Positions 47,243 to 57,510 of a stretch of DNA of 64,000 nucleotides are shown in pieces (positions within the stretch are counted from its first letter, which is position 1; every line of letters starts with the position of its first letter). The translations under genes were made by a program, and so were the position numbers. Source of the DNA: Luidia sarsii (taxonomy: Eukaryota; Echinodermata; Asteroidea; Paxillosida; Luidiidae); the NCBI GenBank assembly GCA_949987565.1, contig OX465119.1:11437441-11501440 (forward strand), read 5' to 3'. Under the pieces are notes generated by a model. That model did no database searches. It saw only the letters and a list, made by a program, of their open reading frames with translations, and had not been told where the DNA came from.

Positions 47243-47837
47243 GGACATGGGTCGGCCTGCAAGAACGGCTGCAGTGCAGGGATGAGAACAATGACCATAG
47301 GCATCACCATCACTATGGCATTATGATAATATGAATGACGAGTCTTGCAAGTGAGTACTCAAGCCGAATTTTCCCCATAGCCACTGTACATTAGTTTATA
47401 AGTTAAAACTATTATTATTTAGGGCTTAGATTTGCAAATTGTTGGTCGGCCTAACACTGGATTGTTTTTATTGTCTAATTTGTCTTTGGGGAACCCCGTA
47501 ACTATTCCATGAAGAGAAGAAAATACTGTTACTGTTAGTGTTACAGCCAAGTTTCTCAAATTTTTCCCAGAAAATATTCTGTAACGACTAAGACCTTTGA
47601 TATGCCTCCATGGATAGACAATGTCATTTTCAAGTGTTTGAATCTAGTGAGAACATCGTAAATGGAATAGTTTCTCAAGTAACAATTACTGTACCCGACA
47701 TTTGGAAAACATTGTAAATTTGTAATGATTGAATATATTTTATTGTAAGGCCGTACAATTAATTTCATATTACATATGAATAAGGGTTAATTATAATATT
47801 GTAATAATTGCTACTTTAGAATCCCCATTCCTATTTA

Positions 47838-47908
47838 GTCAGAGTAACTTGGACCCGACAAGTCACCCTTTTTTCATTGAATTTTGAAATTTTGAGAGTC
47901 GGGTGAGA
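47838..47908. repeat. single arm of the acttggacccgac palindrome
   Basis: 'agagtaacttggacccgaca' ... 'gagagtcgggtgag', similar to the left arm at 47108. Confidence 0.75.
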
Positions 47909-48157
47909 AGAAAATTATACTTTATTTGTAGCTAAGTTTTGTCTTTTTTAATTCAATTTTCCTGTATCACTCTGTAGTCTCTAAATCATTTCTTCCAATT
48001 AAAGAAAATCTAAGTTAGAAAATTACATTTCCAAGTGGTTGAATCTGGTTAGCAGCATCATAAATGGAACCGGGATTAAAGAGTAACAATTTTCATTTCA
48101 ATGTAAAGTTGGTTAAGTGTGCTGGATATTGATAAATGTTCAACAATTGTTTTACAG

Positions 48158-48252
48158 GAGTCATTCATCAGGCCCTGGATCCCCAGGATCAAGTCATCAA
48201 GACAACCTTTTGCCACCTCAGCCCCTGTTGATTTTTCTAGTGCCCCAGTAAG
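48158..48252 (+). CDS. nested unit, exon i (unrecognised)
   Basis: Flanked by acceptor ttgttttacag and donor AG|GTAAGT. Reads ESFIRPWIPRIKSSRQPFAT and SAPVDFSSAPV, then AG of a split codon (phase 2). The phase fits the next exon exactly. No domain was recognised. It lies inside intron 1 of gene 2 on the same strand, so it could be a nested gene, a domesticated element or part of an alternative transcript. Confidence 0.4.
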
Positions 48253-49160
48253 GTAAGTCCTTTTAACATTACAGGCCAATTTCATAGGGAAAGAAACCTC
48301 CAACAATTCCCAGGAATGTACTCCTAATTTTTGAGATTTCTTCTGAAAAGAGGGTCATTTTAACTACTAGTACTACACTTGTGCAACTGCAAGTTTGGGG
48401 TTAGGGCCTATGTTAATCCCAGGAAATTTCCGTGTAAGCAAGTTCAATGAAAAGTCCAACCATTAGGCCTATAATTCCCGGATTTACCTGATTGAAAGGA
48501 GGTTACCTGCACTGTGCGGCAACTTATTTCATCATGAGGGAACTTACACATGTAGTTGAATTATTGAATTTGTAAATTGCTTTCCAATTCCAAATATTAA
48601 ACTTTACAGACAAAACCGAGACTCAACAAATCATCACTCTTTGTGTTTACTTACCCTTTCATCTTTCCCCTCATGATCTTTCTTTTGTGTTTATTATTTT
48701 ACCCTTTCATCTTTCCCTCTTTGATCTTTTTTACCTAAAATTTGATCTGTTACCTAAATTATCTTTCCCCCACTGTGATCATTCCCCACTCCATGGCCTT
48801 CCATTATTTTGTTCCCCCTAGTCTGTCCACCAGCTTTCCCACTTTTTTGCCTCATTTTGTCCTCTGTCATCAGCTGCTTTCTTTTCCTACACTGTCTGTA
48901 GGCCTCTCTGTTTCTGTTATACTGTCTTCGTAATTTTGCCTTTGAGAAAGGTCCTACTATACTAGGATTGAAACATCATGCCCTATAAGGTTTTTTTATG
49001 TATTTGTCATTGGTGCTTGAAGTTGACACAACCAGCTGTCAATAACTCTTATATATACAGCTTTATTTATAAGATTAGTTTATGACAGCTGACACTTCCT
49101 GGCATGCATAATTATGTGAATCACCAAATCTTCAAAATGTTTCCATTTTATTTTTTGCAG

Positions 49161-49271
49161 CATAAGCGTCGACTACCAACATGATGGGGACTTTGTCTGC
49201 TTGGAGGACGCTGTTTCTGATGAAGGAGACCTGGACGAGACATGGGAGCCTGTTGTCTCATTGAAGAGCAG
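49161..49271 (+). CDS. nested unit, exon ii (unrecognised, acidic)
   Basis: Acceptor attttttgcag, donor AG|GTAAGG, phase 2 on both sides. Reads (S)ISVDYQHDGDFVCLEDAV, SDEGDLDETWEPVVSLKS. Strongly acidic, with a DETWEP-type motif of the kind found in N-terminal regions of some transposon-derived proteins; that resemblance is weak. The 111-bp length keeps the frame. Confidence 0.45.
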
Positions 49272-49814
49272 GTAAGGCGCTACAGCTCAAACACTTCAAA
49301 TACATTGTTTTTGAAATCACAGAGGGTCGTTCTCTGTAATGTGGTGTGCCACAATGCTACTTGTTTGTTATGGTAGCGATTGAACTACATTTGTGATGTT
49401 TCATGCTTGAAGCTAAACTTGGTAAGATGCTATCGTACATGCAAACATTTATACTCAAACATAAGAATCATGACATGAAGCTATAACATAAAGATAAACA
49501 TTTTTGTTTCTAATTTGCATGAAGTCATTTCCTTTGCTCCAATCTTTGAAGATTTGCTCTTTTTTTTGTATAAAATGTTTGGCTACTTTTCACCTCTGAC
49601 ATTGGTGTCTGAAATCATATTTTTGTTGGCCACAATAATTGTGCTAATTTTCCACAAGCAGTCTGATGATCATCATGACATAAGAAGCAAGCTAAATAGT
49701 AATAATAATTTATAACTTAATATTGTTCGTCTTTTGTACGATTGAAATAGTCAACAGTCAATTTAGTAGAAGCGGTATTTCTTAACTTTCTTAAACATTT
49801 TGTGATTTTTTTAG

Positions 49815-50019
49815 GGTAAATCTAGATGGTTTGGATTATATGGCAACCAGTGAAGAGGTGTATGGAAGAGATGAAGAGGCAGATGATGAAGAGACTGGGA
49901 CAGAAAAGTCCTTCACAAGGAGTGGGCTGCACCGGGTGTTGAATAAATGTGAGGGCGCGGAGCAGACCAAGCTCTACATAATAACGGAGACAAGGCAGTG
50001 GGGGCTGAACAATAAATAA
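49815..50019 (+). CDS. nested unit, last exon (unrecognised)
   Basis: Acceptor gatttttttag, phase 2 entry (AG|G = Arg), then VNLDGLDYMATSEEVYGRDE and further acidic, Lys-poor sequence to LNKCEGAEQTKLYIITETRQ, WGLNNK and TAA at 50017-50019. Three exons with matching phases and good splice sites argue for real coding, present or recent. The ending is abrupt for a domain protein, so a truncated mobile-element gene is an alternative. Confidence 0.45.
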
Positions 50020-50439
50020 TTATGTCAGTAGTATTTCTCTCAGCAGCTTGAAATAGAAGATCTCTTGCTTCTTTCAGGTTCAAACGGCCTATGTCATCCT
50101 GTAATGAACCCTAAACAACATTGATAAATTGTTCAAATAATCATGCCAAACAGATGTGTTTTGTTTTAAAAACTAGACAGTCATTTGTAGAACTAGAATT
50201 ATAACAAAATAATGTGATGAATCATTTCTAAACTTAGGGATTATAAGCAAGGCTAAGACATTCATCAGCTCCCATGCTTATCACCGGTTTCTAATTTCCA
50301 TGTAATTTTCACACACATTAGTGCTAATACACATTATACATGTTGATAATATTTGTGTACTGTTGTAATTGTAAATTTGAGTACTGTATCTAAAAAATAG
50401 CTGTGTGCGTTAGCGTACTCTCAACCTGTGTCATAGTTA

Positions 50440-50670
50440 ATCGGCCTAATCAACCACTTGTTGGCCTTGTGCAACAGGTTGAAGATCCCCTACCCGTTGT
50501 TGTACGGCTTCTTTATCCTCTCTCTCCTCTTCCTGTGACATTTTCTCTATTACCAGATGCCCTACTTCCTCTCCTACCCACACCCCTTGCTCTTCTATTC
50601 TACAAGGAATAGCAACCTGACAACAATGCATATACATGTACATGATGTAAACTGTAAATAAAATTGACAA
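50440..50670 (-). other. minus-strand acidic open frame, unsupported
   Basis: The minus strand reads EEQGVWVGEEVGHLVIEKMS and further Glu/Gln-rich sequence, and the plus strand is open too (Leu/Pro-rich). No family, no splice context; probably not a gene. Confidence 0.15.
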
Positions 50671-51349
50671 GACACTTTGTAAAAAGAAAGTAACTTGAAT
50701 CCGTCCATCACTTACTGTACTATGATTATGTACTTCAAATTAAACTTACGGGTATGCCTCAGGTTAGTCACATTTTGGTAAAATCTATATTTATTTTATT
50801 GCAAACCTACATGTATCTAGAATGAAACAAACCCTGGATCAGATTGGAGCAGTCAGTTCAGTCACATAATTATGTACAACCAAAACCAGCTACATGTAAT
50901 TGCACTATTTATGGACATGCCTCACTCTGCATCAGTACCTACAACAAAAATAAGAATGGACATGTTGCGGACGTGGAGGTAAACATTATAACGCGGTGGA
51001 TGGTTGTTGCTAGGTGTTTGACTGTAGAGAATTAATAACTAATCCTGCTTGCATTCTTTCTCCAGCCAGCGGATTAAGTTACAGACTACAAACCCATTAA
51101 TGACTCATAAATATTTACTGGTCAATGACCGGAGACAGTTTCAAGATGTGCAGTTGACCACAATATTCATGTCACTCGGATAGTCACTTTTGCAGGCATG
51201 TTAATGTTTTTATTTGTAAATGTCGACAAAGGTGATCCTTAGGAAAAAATAAATAAACTGGTATCAAGCAAAAAATCACATGGCCTGCCGGCCGCGATAT
51301 TTTTTTCCGTACCATATAAACGCTATCGGCCCATATGTTTGTGCACAAA

Positions 51350-51530
51350 CAAAGTACATGTACATGTACATGTATGAAGAATTGAGTCTCAGGTCCCACT
51401 CAGACGGTACCGGGTGCGGGACGCAAGTGAACGACGAACATGTACATGTACAGTACATGTACAATGTACACAATGTACATGCACATGTACATGTACATGT
51501 ACATGTACATGTACTGTACATTGTACAAAC
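51350..51530. repeat. (TACATG)n tract
   Basis: Runs of acatgtacatg at 51355-51374 and 51486-51512, surrounded by TGTACA words. Confidence 0.8.
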
Positions 51531-52439
51531 GAACGACGATTAGGTTGTTCGTTTTTGCCATGGCAAAACAATAATAATATAACGACACAGCGAGAACACA
51601 TCAATTTCACATATAATTCATTACACAACGTTATTAATATTTTTTCTTGAGCATTTTTAACTTCAATTTCGTTGATACTGCCAGATACCGGTTGTGATTG
51701 ATAACACCATGATAACACGTGTCCAGATTTCACACACATGTATCATATGACACCGTGGAAATATGATTATACTTGATTAAAATAAACACACATGACACCG
51801 GTTTGACATTTTATGTGAAATTCAGACAGTTTTTCTGTCAAACAGGTCTTGGAAAAAACACGTGAGTTCGATCAGACTTTTGCACGGCCGGACGTACGTC
51901 CATGTATCAAAACAACCAAAGACCAAACAACGCACGGTCCATACACAGCTAGCTACACATTCAGTTACCGTTGTGTGCAACGCCGCGTGCAGTGCATGCA
52001 TTGAAAGCAACAGGACACTCATTATGCAGCGGCTGTGGCCATGTGGTGACCTTCGAAGCTCCTGGCAACACAGAGCTGGCCAGATGCCTTATCATATCGG
52101 ATTACATTGGCCGATTTGGAATTCGGAAGTTTTACGGTTAAACGCACGGTGGCGCTATTTAAAATTCTGCTATGTGCATTTTACGATCCTCGAAGCTGAC
52201 ACAGTCTGATGAAAAAATGAGTCAGTTTTTCACCATTTTCTCGCGACTTGGTAGACGGATTGAGCTGAAACTTTCACAGGTGTGTTATTTCATGCATATG
52301 CTGGATTAGACAAAGTATGGGCGCGTTTCTAAGACCTTTACCAATGGTGTGTAGGGCCTTTAAACATCCCAAAAAGCACTCCTGCTAAGGTTTTAGCTCA
52401 AATGGTAATCTGAGAAAGTAGAAAAAGGTAAAAAAAAGT

Positions 52440-52665
52440 TTTTGCACCATTCTGTAGTGTAAGAAATAGTTTATTACTTGCGAATAATAAACTATTTGTC
52501 GATGTTTGAATGAAGATTTCTAGGGAAGTACAGCATCCCAGACCGTAGGATTTCAACATGAGGATTCTATCATGACCATCTATAAACTGTGTAAATTAGA
52601 AGGAAATCTGTGGACATCGATGTTTACCGATCTTCCCAATGTTGTATTGGGGCTTTAACTGTACT
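52440..52665. repeat. foldback family IV element, inverted copy
   Basis: 'gtagtgtaagaaatagttta', 'ttacttgcgaataataaact' and 'cttcccaatgttgtattggg' correspond to the reverse complement of 36757-37000. It ends about 65 bp before the exon 2 acceptor of gene 2. Confidence 0.75.
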
Positions 52666-52728
52666 ATACTCAATTGACGTTGTGAGGATTTCGTTTTGGT
52701 TTTTTTTCTTGGGGGTGGGGGACCCTAG

Positions 52729-52934
52729 GTATTGACTTCAACATCGCGAGGTTCACACTGCCCGACGGGCGCCACATTCGCCTGCAGCTGTGGGACACGG
52801 CGGGCCAGGAGAAGTACCGCGCCATCACCAGCTCCTACTACCGCAAAGCCATGGGCGTGGTCCTCGTCTATGACGTCACCCGGAGGGAGACGCTGGATAA
52901 TGTACTGCAGGTCTGGCTAAAGGAGGTCGACAAG
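52729..52934 (+). CDS. gene 2 exon 2: switch II region
   Basis: Acceptor gaccctag completes Gly (G|GT), then IDFNIARFTLPDGRHIRLQL, WDTAGQEKYRAITSSYYRKAMG, LVYDVT, and ends WLKEVDK|GTGAGG in phase 0. It is two codons longer than the matching exon of gene 1 (one in the beta-2/beta-3 loop, one after LDNV). The catalytic Gln of DTAGQE is present. The residue equivalent to Rab10 Thr73 is Ser. RabF1 to RabF4 are recognisable (IDF, RLQLWDTAGQE, YYRKA, LVYDVT), so this is a true Rab. Confidence 0.9.
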
Positions 52935-52949
52935 GTGAGGATCGGCAGC

Positions 52950-53113
52950 CGATTTCACGAAACTTCAAATGTTGCGTACGCGACATTTTATTGCGTAACT
53001 TACGCAACATTTTGCTGCCTTTTCTAAATAGTGCACAAAAGAGCCATTGTGGCGCAAGACTTACGCAACATTTGTACGTTGCGTAACTTACGCAACTTTT
53101 CTTGAAATCGGCT
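52950..53113. repeat. foldback element (gttgcgtaacttacgcaac)
   Basis: Ends 'cagccgatttcacgaaac' and 'cttgaaatcggctg' are inverted; inner arms 'tgcgtaacttacgcaacatt' and 'gttgcgtaacttacgcaact'. It starts only about 15 bp after the exon 2 donor. Confidence 0.8.
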
Positions 53114-53154
53114 GCGGGATGACGAGTATAGGGGGAGGGAGGGGACGTAATCTA

Positions 53155-53403
53155 GGACCCTTTTCCAAAGCCCAGCTTAGGCTCAGGCTCCGGCTTTGTC
53201 TCTAGTTCTTTCATCCATTTCAAGTACAAGGCATGAAAACAGGAAGCCTTTGGCATCATTTTTGAATGTTTTACTGGGCTTTGAAAAGGAATCCAAAGCT
53301 TCAACTTCAACAAAGAACTCCAACTTGTATTTCAGCATTCGGATAACTGAGACGAAGCCGGAGCCGAAGCCTAAGCCGGGTTTTGGAAAAGGGCCCAGGA
53401 CGG
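53155..53403. repeat. foldback repeat (aagcccagcttaggctc)
   Basis: The left end 'acccttttccaaagcccagc' and 'ttaggctcaggctccggctt' is inverted at the right end as 'aagccggagccgaagcctaa' and 'gggttttggaaaagggccca'. Confidence 0.8.
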
Positions 53404-53845
53404 GCGATTCGCAATAGTGCGCCCTCAAGAGTTTGCAAGGTTTTTCACATGACGTCACTTGACCGCCAAAATAAATGCTGATAAGCGTGTCCGTAGGAGC
53501 GGTCCAAATACGCGGACGCGCATGCAAATATCGAATCTGAGTATTTCCATTGGATATTAATTTTGGTGACTCGAAGGCCCGCGCGTTCCAAGTATGCATC
53601 CGCGTGAGTTGATTGCTGACTGGCGAAAAGCACGTGACTGAAAAACCTCTTTAATTATAATAAGAATAATATGGCCGTGTGCAAAGCGGGCTTGGCATCT
53701 CCGTGTATTTCCAATAGGGGGAAGACCTAGACCTAGCTCTAGACGCCCGTTTAGGAGGCATATATGCGTCACGACGTATGACACTTAACCACCGTGGCTA
53801 AGCTGTAAGTGCGCATGCGCGAAGCCAGGTTTTGCTGAGCCCTCC

Positions 53846-53893
53846 CCATTCATTCATTCATTCATTCATTCATTCATTCATTCATTCATTCAT
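53846..53893. repeat. (CATT)n microsatellite
   Basis: Twelve tandem copies of cattcatt. Confidence 0.95.
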
Positions 53894-53927
53894 GCATTTC
53901 TCAGGTAATTACAGGCACAAGCACGAA

Positions 53928-54058
53928 ACAACCCTAACCCTTATCCTAATCCTAACCCTAACAACCCTAACCCTGAACCTAATCCTAATCCTATCACTAA
54001 CGCTAACCCAACCCGAACTCTAACCGTAACCATAACCCTAACCGTAGCGCCCTAAGCC
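53928..54058. repeat. degenerate interstitial telomere-like repeat
   Basis: Mostly ccctaa, cctaat and cctaac units with single-base variants over about 130 bp (aaccctaacccttatcctaa at the start). CCCTAA is the complement of the common animal telomere unit TTAGGG. Confidence 0.75.
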
Positions 54059-54739
54059 TATTACCTACGCTGATTTACAAAACACGTGCTTGTATAGTCC
54101 CCACACAATTTACGGGGTACCAGCATAGCTCAACGACGGTGGTTAAGCGTCATATGTCGGTCCTGTTATATATCTCCGTTTCGGACACGGCCTATCTATA
54201 ATACTAGTAATTATATTAACCCAAGGGACTGGCCAGGTTAGACCAGGACAAGCTATTCCAATGCACAGACAGAATGACTAATGTAACTTACCATTGACGA
54301 AACTTGCACAGACTCCGTACATCCCAAATCCTCGTCGGCTGATATTTAGGTTCCGCATTGTCTCGCTTTCTGAGGGCCCTGCATCGCCTCCTCGCCGACT
54401 TCCACGTCCTATAAGTTGTAGACATCGACGTCACAGCACACGTTCGCTGAGACGAACTGTTTTTTGAAGGTTTTTGGCGAGGAATTGTCCGTTCCCGAGC
54501 ACCAGTAGACTTCAAACGTACCGCGCTGCCACAAGGTGCAATGTGACCTGTCAAAGAGGGCGCACTTCGGTTGCTAAGGCGAGGCGTGACGTCATGCGCG
54601 AAAGGGGTTCTACTCAGAAGTATAGAGTGCCAAAAGAGCTTGTATTATTGTGTAAGGAATAAGGATAATGTTGAGGTTTTTAACTGCTTTTTTTCTTCAA
54701 ATTATTTTCAAAGTCTATTAAGAATTTATTCAAGGTTTC

Positions 54740-54885
54740 AATCAATGTCATTAATGTCAAAATTTAGTGGGCCCGACGTTTCGATCCTAGCAGGACTTTA
54801 AAAAAAACCTTGAAACGCCAGGCCCACTAAATTTTGAGATTTGCATTTTGGTAAATTTAGTCAGTAAGCAGTTTGCAACACGTTA
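54740..54885. repeat. foldback family I copy
   Basis: 'aaatttagtgggcccgacgt' to 'ccaggcccactaaattttga', then the outer arm 'agtcagtaagcagtttgcaa'. In gene 2 intron 2. Confidence 0.8.
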
Positions 54886-55144
54886 CTATCATTTTAATTT
54901 CGCGGCAAAATAACCTTGAGAATGAGAATTCTGAATGAGAATGAGAATTTTGATCTTGAGAATGAGAATGAGAATTTTCTTCGACGTTATTAGTTTGGGG
55001 CTAAAAACAAATAAATACTTCAAACTTATCAACAAAATATGTTGTCGCTCATAGATTAAAATATGTGCTATTAATTCGGATGGTGGCATTATTGTTGAGC
55101 AATTCTTGATGATGATTTTGTTTGTTTTCATCCAAATGTTGCAG

Positions 55145-55234
55145 TACGCGGAGTCTAATGTCGTACTGATGTTAGTCGGGAACAAGATGGATCTAGACGA
55201 CTACAGGACAATAACGACGCGAGTAGGAATCAAG
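55145..55234 (+). CDS. gene 2 exon 3: G4 motif
   Basis: Thirty codons, phase 0, acceptor aatgttgcag, donor AAG|GTACAA. Encodes YAESNVVLMLVGNKMDLDDY, RTITTRVGIK. GNKMD is the G4 guanine-specificity motif. Same length as exon 3 of gene 1. Confidence 0.9.
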
Positions 55235-55357
55235 GTACAAACAACAAAGCAGGGCCTCAACGAGTAGAGCTGCTTAATTGCTGAAAAATGCTTAGCATAA
55301 ATAGTCTTCCTCGCTTAAACAAGATTAGAAAACAACTATTTCCTGCATGATAATGTT

Positions 55358-55930
55358 GAGTGGAAGGTTTGCGGTGACACCATGTAGCACTTCTCTTTCG
55401 AGAAGGAGTGTGGCTCTGAAAAGAGCTAGTAACTCAGACTAGATAGGATTTGAAGGTTTGCATGGTGGGAATACCAAGTGGAAGGTTTGCGGTGACACCA
55501 TGTAGCACTTCTCTTTTGAGTGTGTGGCTCTGAAAAAGTACCTAAGTTACCTTATCCGTCGGGAACCGGTCAGGTAACACTACCAAGTGGAAGGTTTGCG
55601 GTGACACCATGTAGCATTTCTTGAAGGAGTGTGGCTCTGAAAAGAGTCGGTAACTCAGACTAGATAGAATTTGAAGGTTTGCATGGTGGAGGAGGTACCA
55701 AGTGGAAGGTTTGCGGTGACACCATGTAACACATCTCTTTTGAGAAGGAGCGTGTGGCTCTGAAAAGAGTCGCTAACTCAGACTAGATAGGATTTGAAGG
55801 TTTGCATGGTGGAGGAAGTACCAAGTGGAAGGTTTGCAGTGATACCATGTAGCATTTCTCTTTCAAGAAGGAGTGTGGCTCTGAAAAGAGCCGGTAACTC
55901 CGAGTTACCGGCTCTTTTCAGAGCCGCATT
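55358..55930 (+). repeat. tandem array of foldback family III arms
   Basis: Five direct units of about 115 bp ('ggtttgcggtgacaccatgt', 'gtggctctgaaaagagccgg', 'actcagactagataggattt', 'gaaggtttgcatggtgg'). An inverted piece 'gagttaccggctcttttcag' closes the array at 55898-55930. It ends about 70 bp before the next exon. Confidence 0.9.
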
Positions 55931-56001
55931 CCTTCTCGTCGACTTCCGGCGAAGTTCATGACCTTTCCCCTCTTTTGCCTCTGTCTCCTTTTGGTCGATA
56001 G

Positions 56002-56106
56002 GTGGCGCAACAGCTGGGGGCGACATTCTTTGAGGTGAGTGCCAAGGAGAATCTGCACGTCCGGTCAGCATTCCAGGCTTTTGCGCAAGACGTCCTTGAC
56101 AAAGTG
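56002..56106 (+). CDS. gene 2 exon 4: G5 motif
   Basis: Acceptor ttggtcgatag, 35 codons in phase 0, donor AAAGTG|GTGAGT. Encodes VAQQLGATFFEVSAKENLHV, RSAFQAFAQDVLDKV. VSAKE is the G5 motif. The acceptor tract is weak in pyrimidines near the AG. One codon longer than gene 1 exon 4, at its end; donor use 3 bp upstream (AAA|GTGGTG) would remove that codon. Confidence 0.9.
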
Positions 56107-56429
56107 GTGAGTTTACCAGCGGAATGAAGGGACGATCTAAACATTTAGAAGGAGGAGTTGAAATCGAGAATGCATCTTGCTTCTAGATGAATGAAGACAT
56201 TAAAGAAAATAAGAGCGATGTTTCTTTGCGCACGATTAGTGGTGCGGATCCGTTTAGTTCAAGTTTAAGTTCATTTATTTCCGCAGTATTCACAAATAAA
56301 TACATATACATATGATATACTTAGCAATGATAAAATAGAGAGTTTAAACTGGGGAGGGTACCAAAAGAAGCTGAAGCTTGTAAACATGGCACCCTTAAAC
56401 GTACATAATATTATGTGCTTTGAGTGATA

Positions 56430-56585
56430 TACAAAAATGTTGCAAACTGCTTACTGACTAAAATTACCAAAATGCAAATCTTAAAATTTAGTGGGCCTGA
56501 CGTTTCGATCCTAGCAGGACCTTTCTCAGAGGTCCTTTGAGAAAGGTCCTGCTAGGATCGAAACGTCAGGCCCACTAAATTATAA
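56430..56585. repeat. foldback family I, left arm complete
   Basis: 'gatatacaaaaatgttgcaa', 'actgcttactgactaaaatt' and 'agtgggcctgacgtttcgat' are followed by the inverted inner arm ending 'ggcccactaaatta'. The right outer arm is missing. Confidence 0.85.
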
Positions 56586-56654
56586 GATTATGTGCTTTGA
56601 ATAGAAGAAAGAAACAAAAAGGTATGCGAGTGACTACAGGCGATGTACACTGTC

Positions 56655-56747
56655 CGAAACGTTGATTAACCGGCTCTTTCCAGAACCACACTCCATCTCA
56701 CAAGAGATGATGTACAATGTGTCACTGCAAACCTTCCACTTTACACT
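56655..56747 (-). repeat. foldback family III arm, minus orientation
   Basis: 'aaccggctctttccagaacc', 'acactccatctcacaagaga', then 'tgtcactgcaaaccttccac'. Confidence 0.7.
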
Positions 56748-56900
56748 CTACTGTATCCGTGCGCACCGTAACTGTGCACAACGAAACCTGTCTGATGGCC
56801 AAGGTCAGTGATCCTTCTCCTGCGATGTTGACGTGGCATCTTACGCACGTAAGTCAATGGGCATAATCTTGATTCGGTTCTTGTTCGTCTCTCATTGCAG

Positions 56901-57008
56901 TGTGCGCAGAGGAACCCTTGCCTAAGCTCCAACGCTGTGCACATCGGTCTCAGCAACCATGACAGAGACGAAGACAAGAAAACCAAAGGCGTCTGCAACT
57001 GCGCGTAG
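56901..57008 (+). CDS. gene 2 last exon: tail ending CNCA
   Basis: Acceptor gtctctcattgcag, phase 0. Encodes CAQRNPCLSSNAVHIGLSNH, DRDEDKKTKGVCNCA and TAG at 57006-57008. The end is C-N-C-A: it can be read as a CxC pair followed by one residue, or as a CaaX box (Cys at -4). Most Rabs end in CC or CxC, so the lipid attached is uncertain. The linker is short and charged. Confidence 0.85.
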   Translation, partial: CAQRNPCLSSNAVHIGLSNHDRDEDKKTKGVCNCA

Positions 57009-57034
57009 AGGGCGCCCTTACGATTTTTATTTTA

Positions 57035-57185
57035 AAGTGATATACAAAAATGTTGCAAACTGCTTACTGACTAAAATTACCAAAATTCAAATCTTAAAAT
57101 TTAGTGGGCCTGACGTTTCGATCCTAGCAGGACCTTTCTCAAAGGTCTTTCTCTACTAAATTTTAAGATTTTTATTTTAGTCAAT
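57035..57185. repeat. foldback family I copy
   Basis: The left arm is intact from 'gatatacaaaaatgttgcaa' to 'cagcaggacctttctcaaag' in type; the right arm is reduced to 'ctactaaattttaagatttt'. It starts about 30 bp after the gene 2 stop, so it may lie in the 3' UTR. An AATAAA word is at about 57662. Confidence 0.75.
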
Positions 57186-57245
57186 GACTGATTGGGGACT
57201 TTTAAACAAATTGAAAAATTAATTGAAGAATTGGCCCAAAAAAAT

Positions 57246-57360
57246 TGACTGCACCGGGATTTGAACCCGAGACTTCTGGTTTTGCGAACCAGCTCTCTTC
57301 CATCTGAGCTATCCAGTCCTTAGATATTGGCCTCCCAAATAATCAACTAGTCTTGGCTAA
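57246..57360 (-). repeat. tRNA-derived SINE copy, most tRNA-like
   Basis: On the minus strand it reads ggactggatagctcagatgg ... ggttcgcaaaaccag ... gggttcaaatcccgg ... gcagtc. The acceptor pairs 6 of 7, and the D, anticodon and T arms can form, but the anticodon loop lacks a proper U33. It keeps the SINE head (tagtcaactagt type) beyond the tRNA part, so I call it a SINE and not a tRNA gene. Confidence 0.65.
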
Positions 57361-57374
57361 AAACGGGTTAGAAA

Positions 57375-57510
57375 ATATTGACTGGATTTGGTTTTTTTGA
57401 ACGCAAGACCTCGGCTTTAGCGTACAAGCGCTCTTACCATCTGAGCTATCCAGCCCTTAGATGGCAGCCTTTCCGAGAAGTCGACTAGTCGTTGCTAGGG
57501 TGGGGAAGGC
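57375..57510 (-). repeat. tRNA-derived SINE copy, minus strand
   Basis: Directly follows the previous copy: B box remnant 'tttgaacgcaagacc', A box 'ccatctgagctatcc', head 'agtcgactagtcgttgc'. The B box is damaged. Confidence 0.7.

Larger units (their letters stand above)
41701..57008 (+). other. second Rab-family GTPase gene (gene 2)
   Basis: Extent from the acceptor-flanked 5' UTR to the stop codon. The five coding exons (41890-42784, 52729-52934, 55145-55234, 56002-56106, 56901-57008) total 1404 bases, 467 residues. Intron positions and phases (1, 0, 0, 0) are the same as in gene 1, so the two are tandem paralogues that have diverged strongly. The first intron is about 10 kb and contains a nested three-exon unit. 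Confidence 0.8.

Noticed and set aside
57246..57322. A functional tRNA gene on the minus strand
   Set aside because: Arms mostly fold, but the anticodon loop is abnormal and the SINE head is attached; it is one of at least seven family members in the window.
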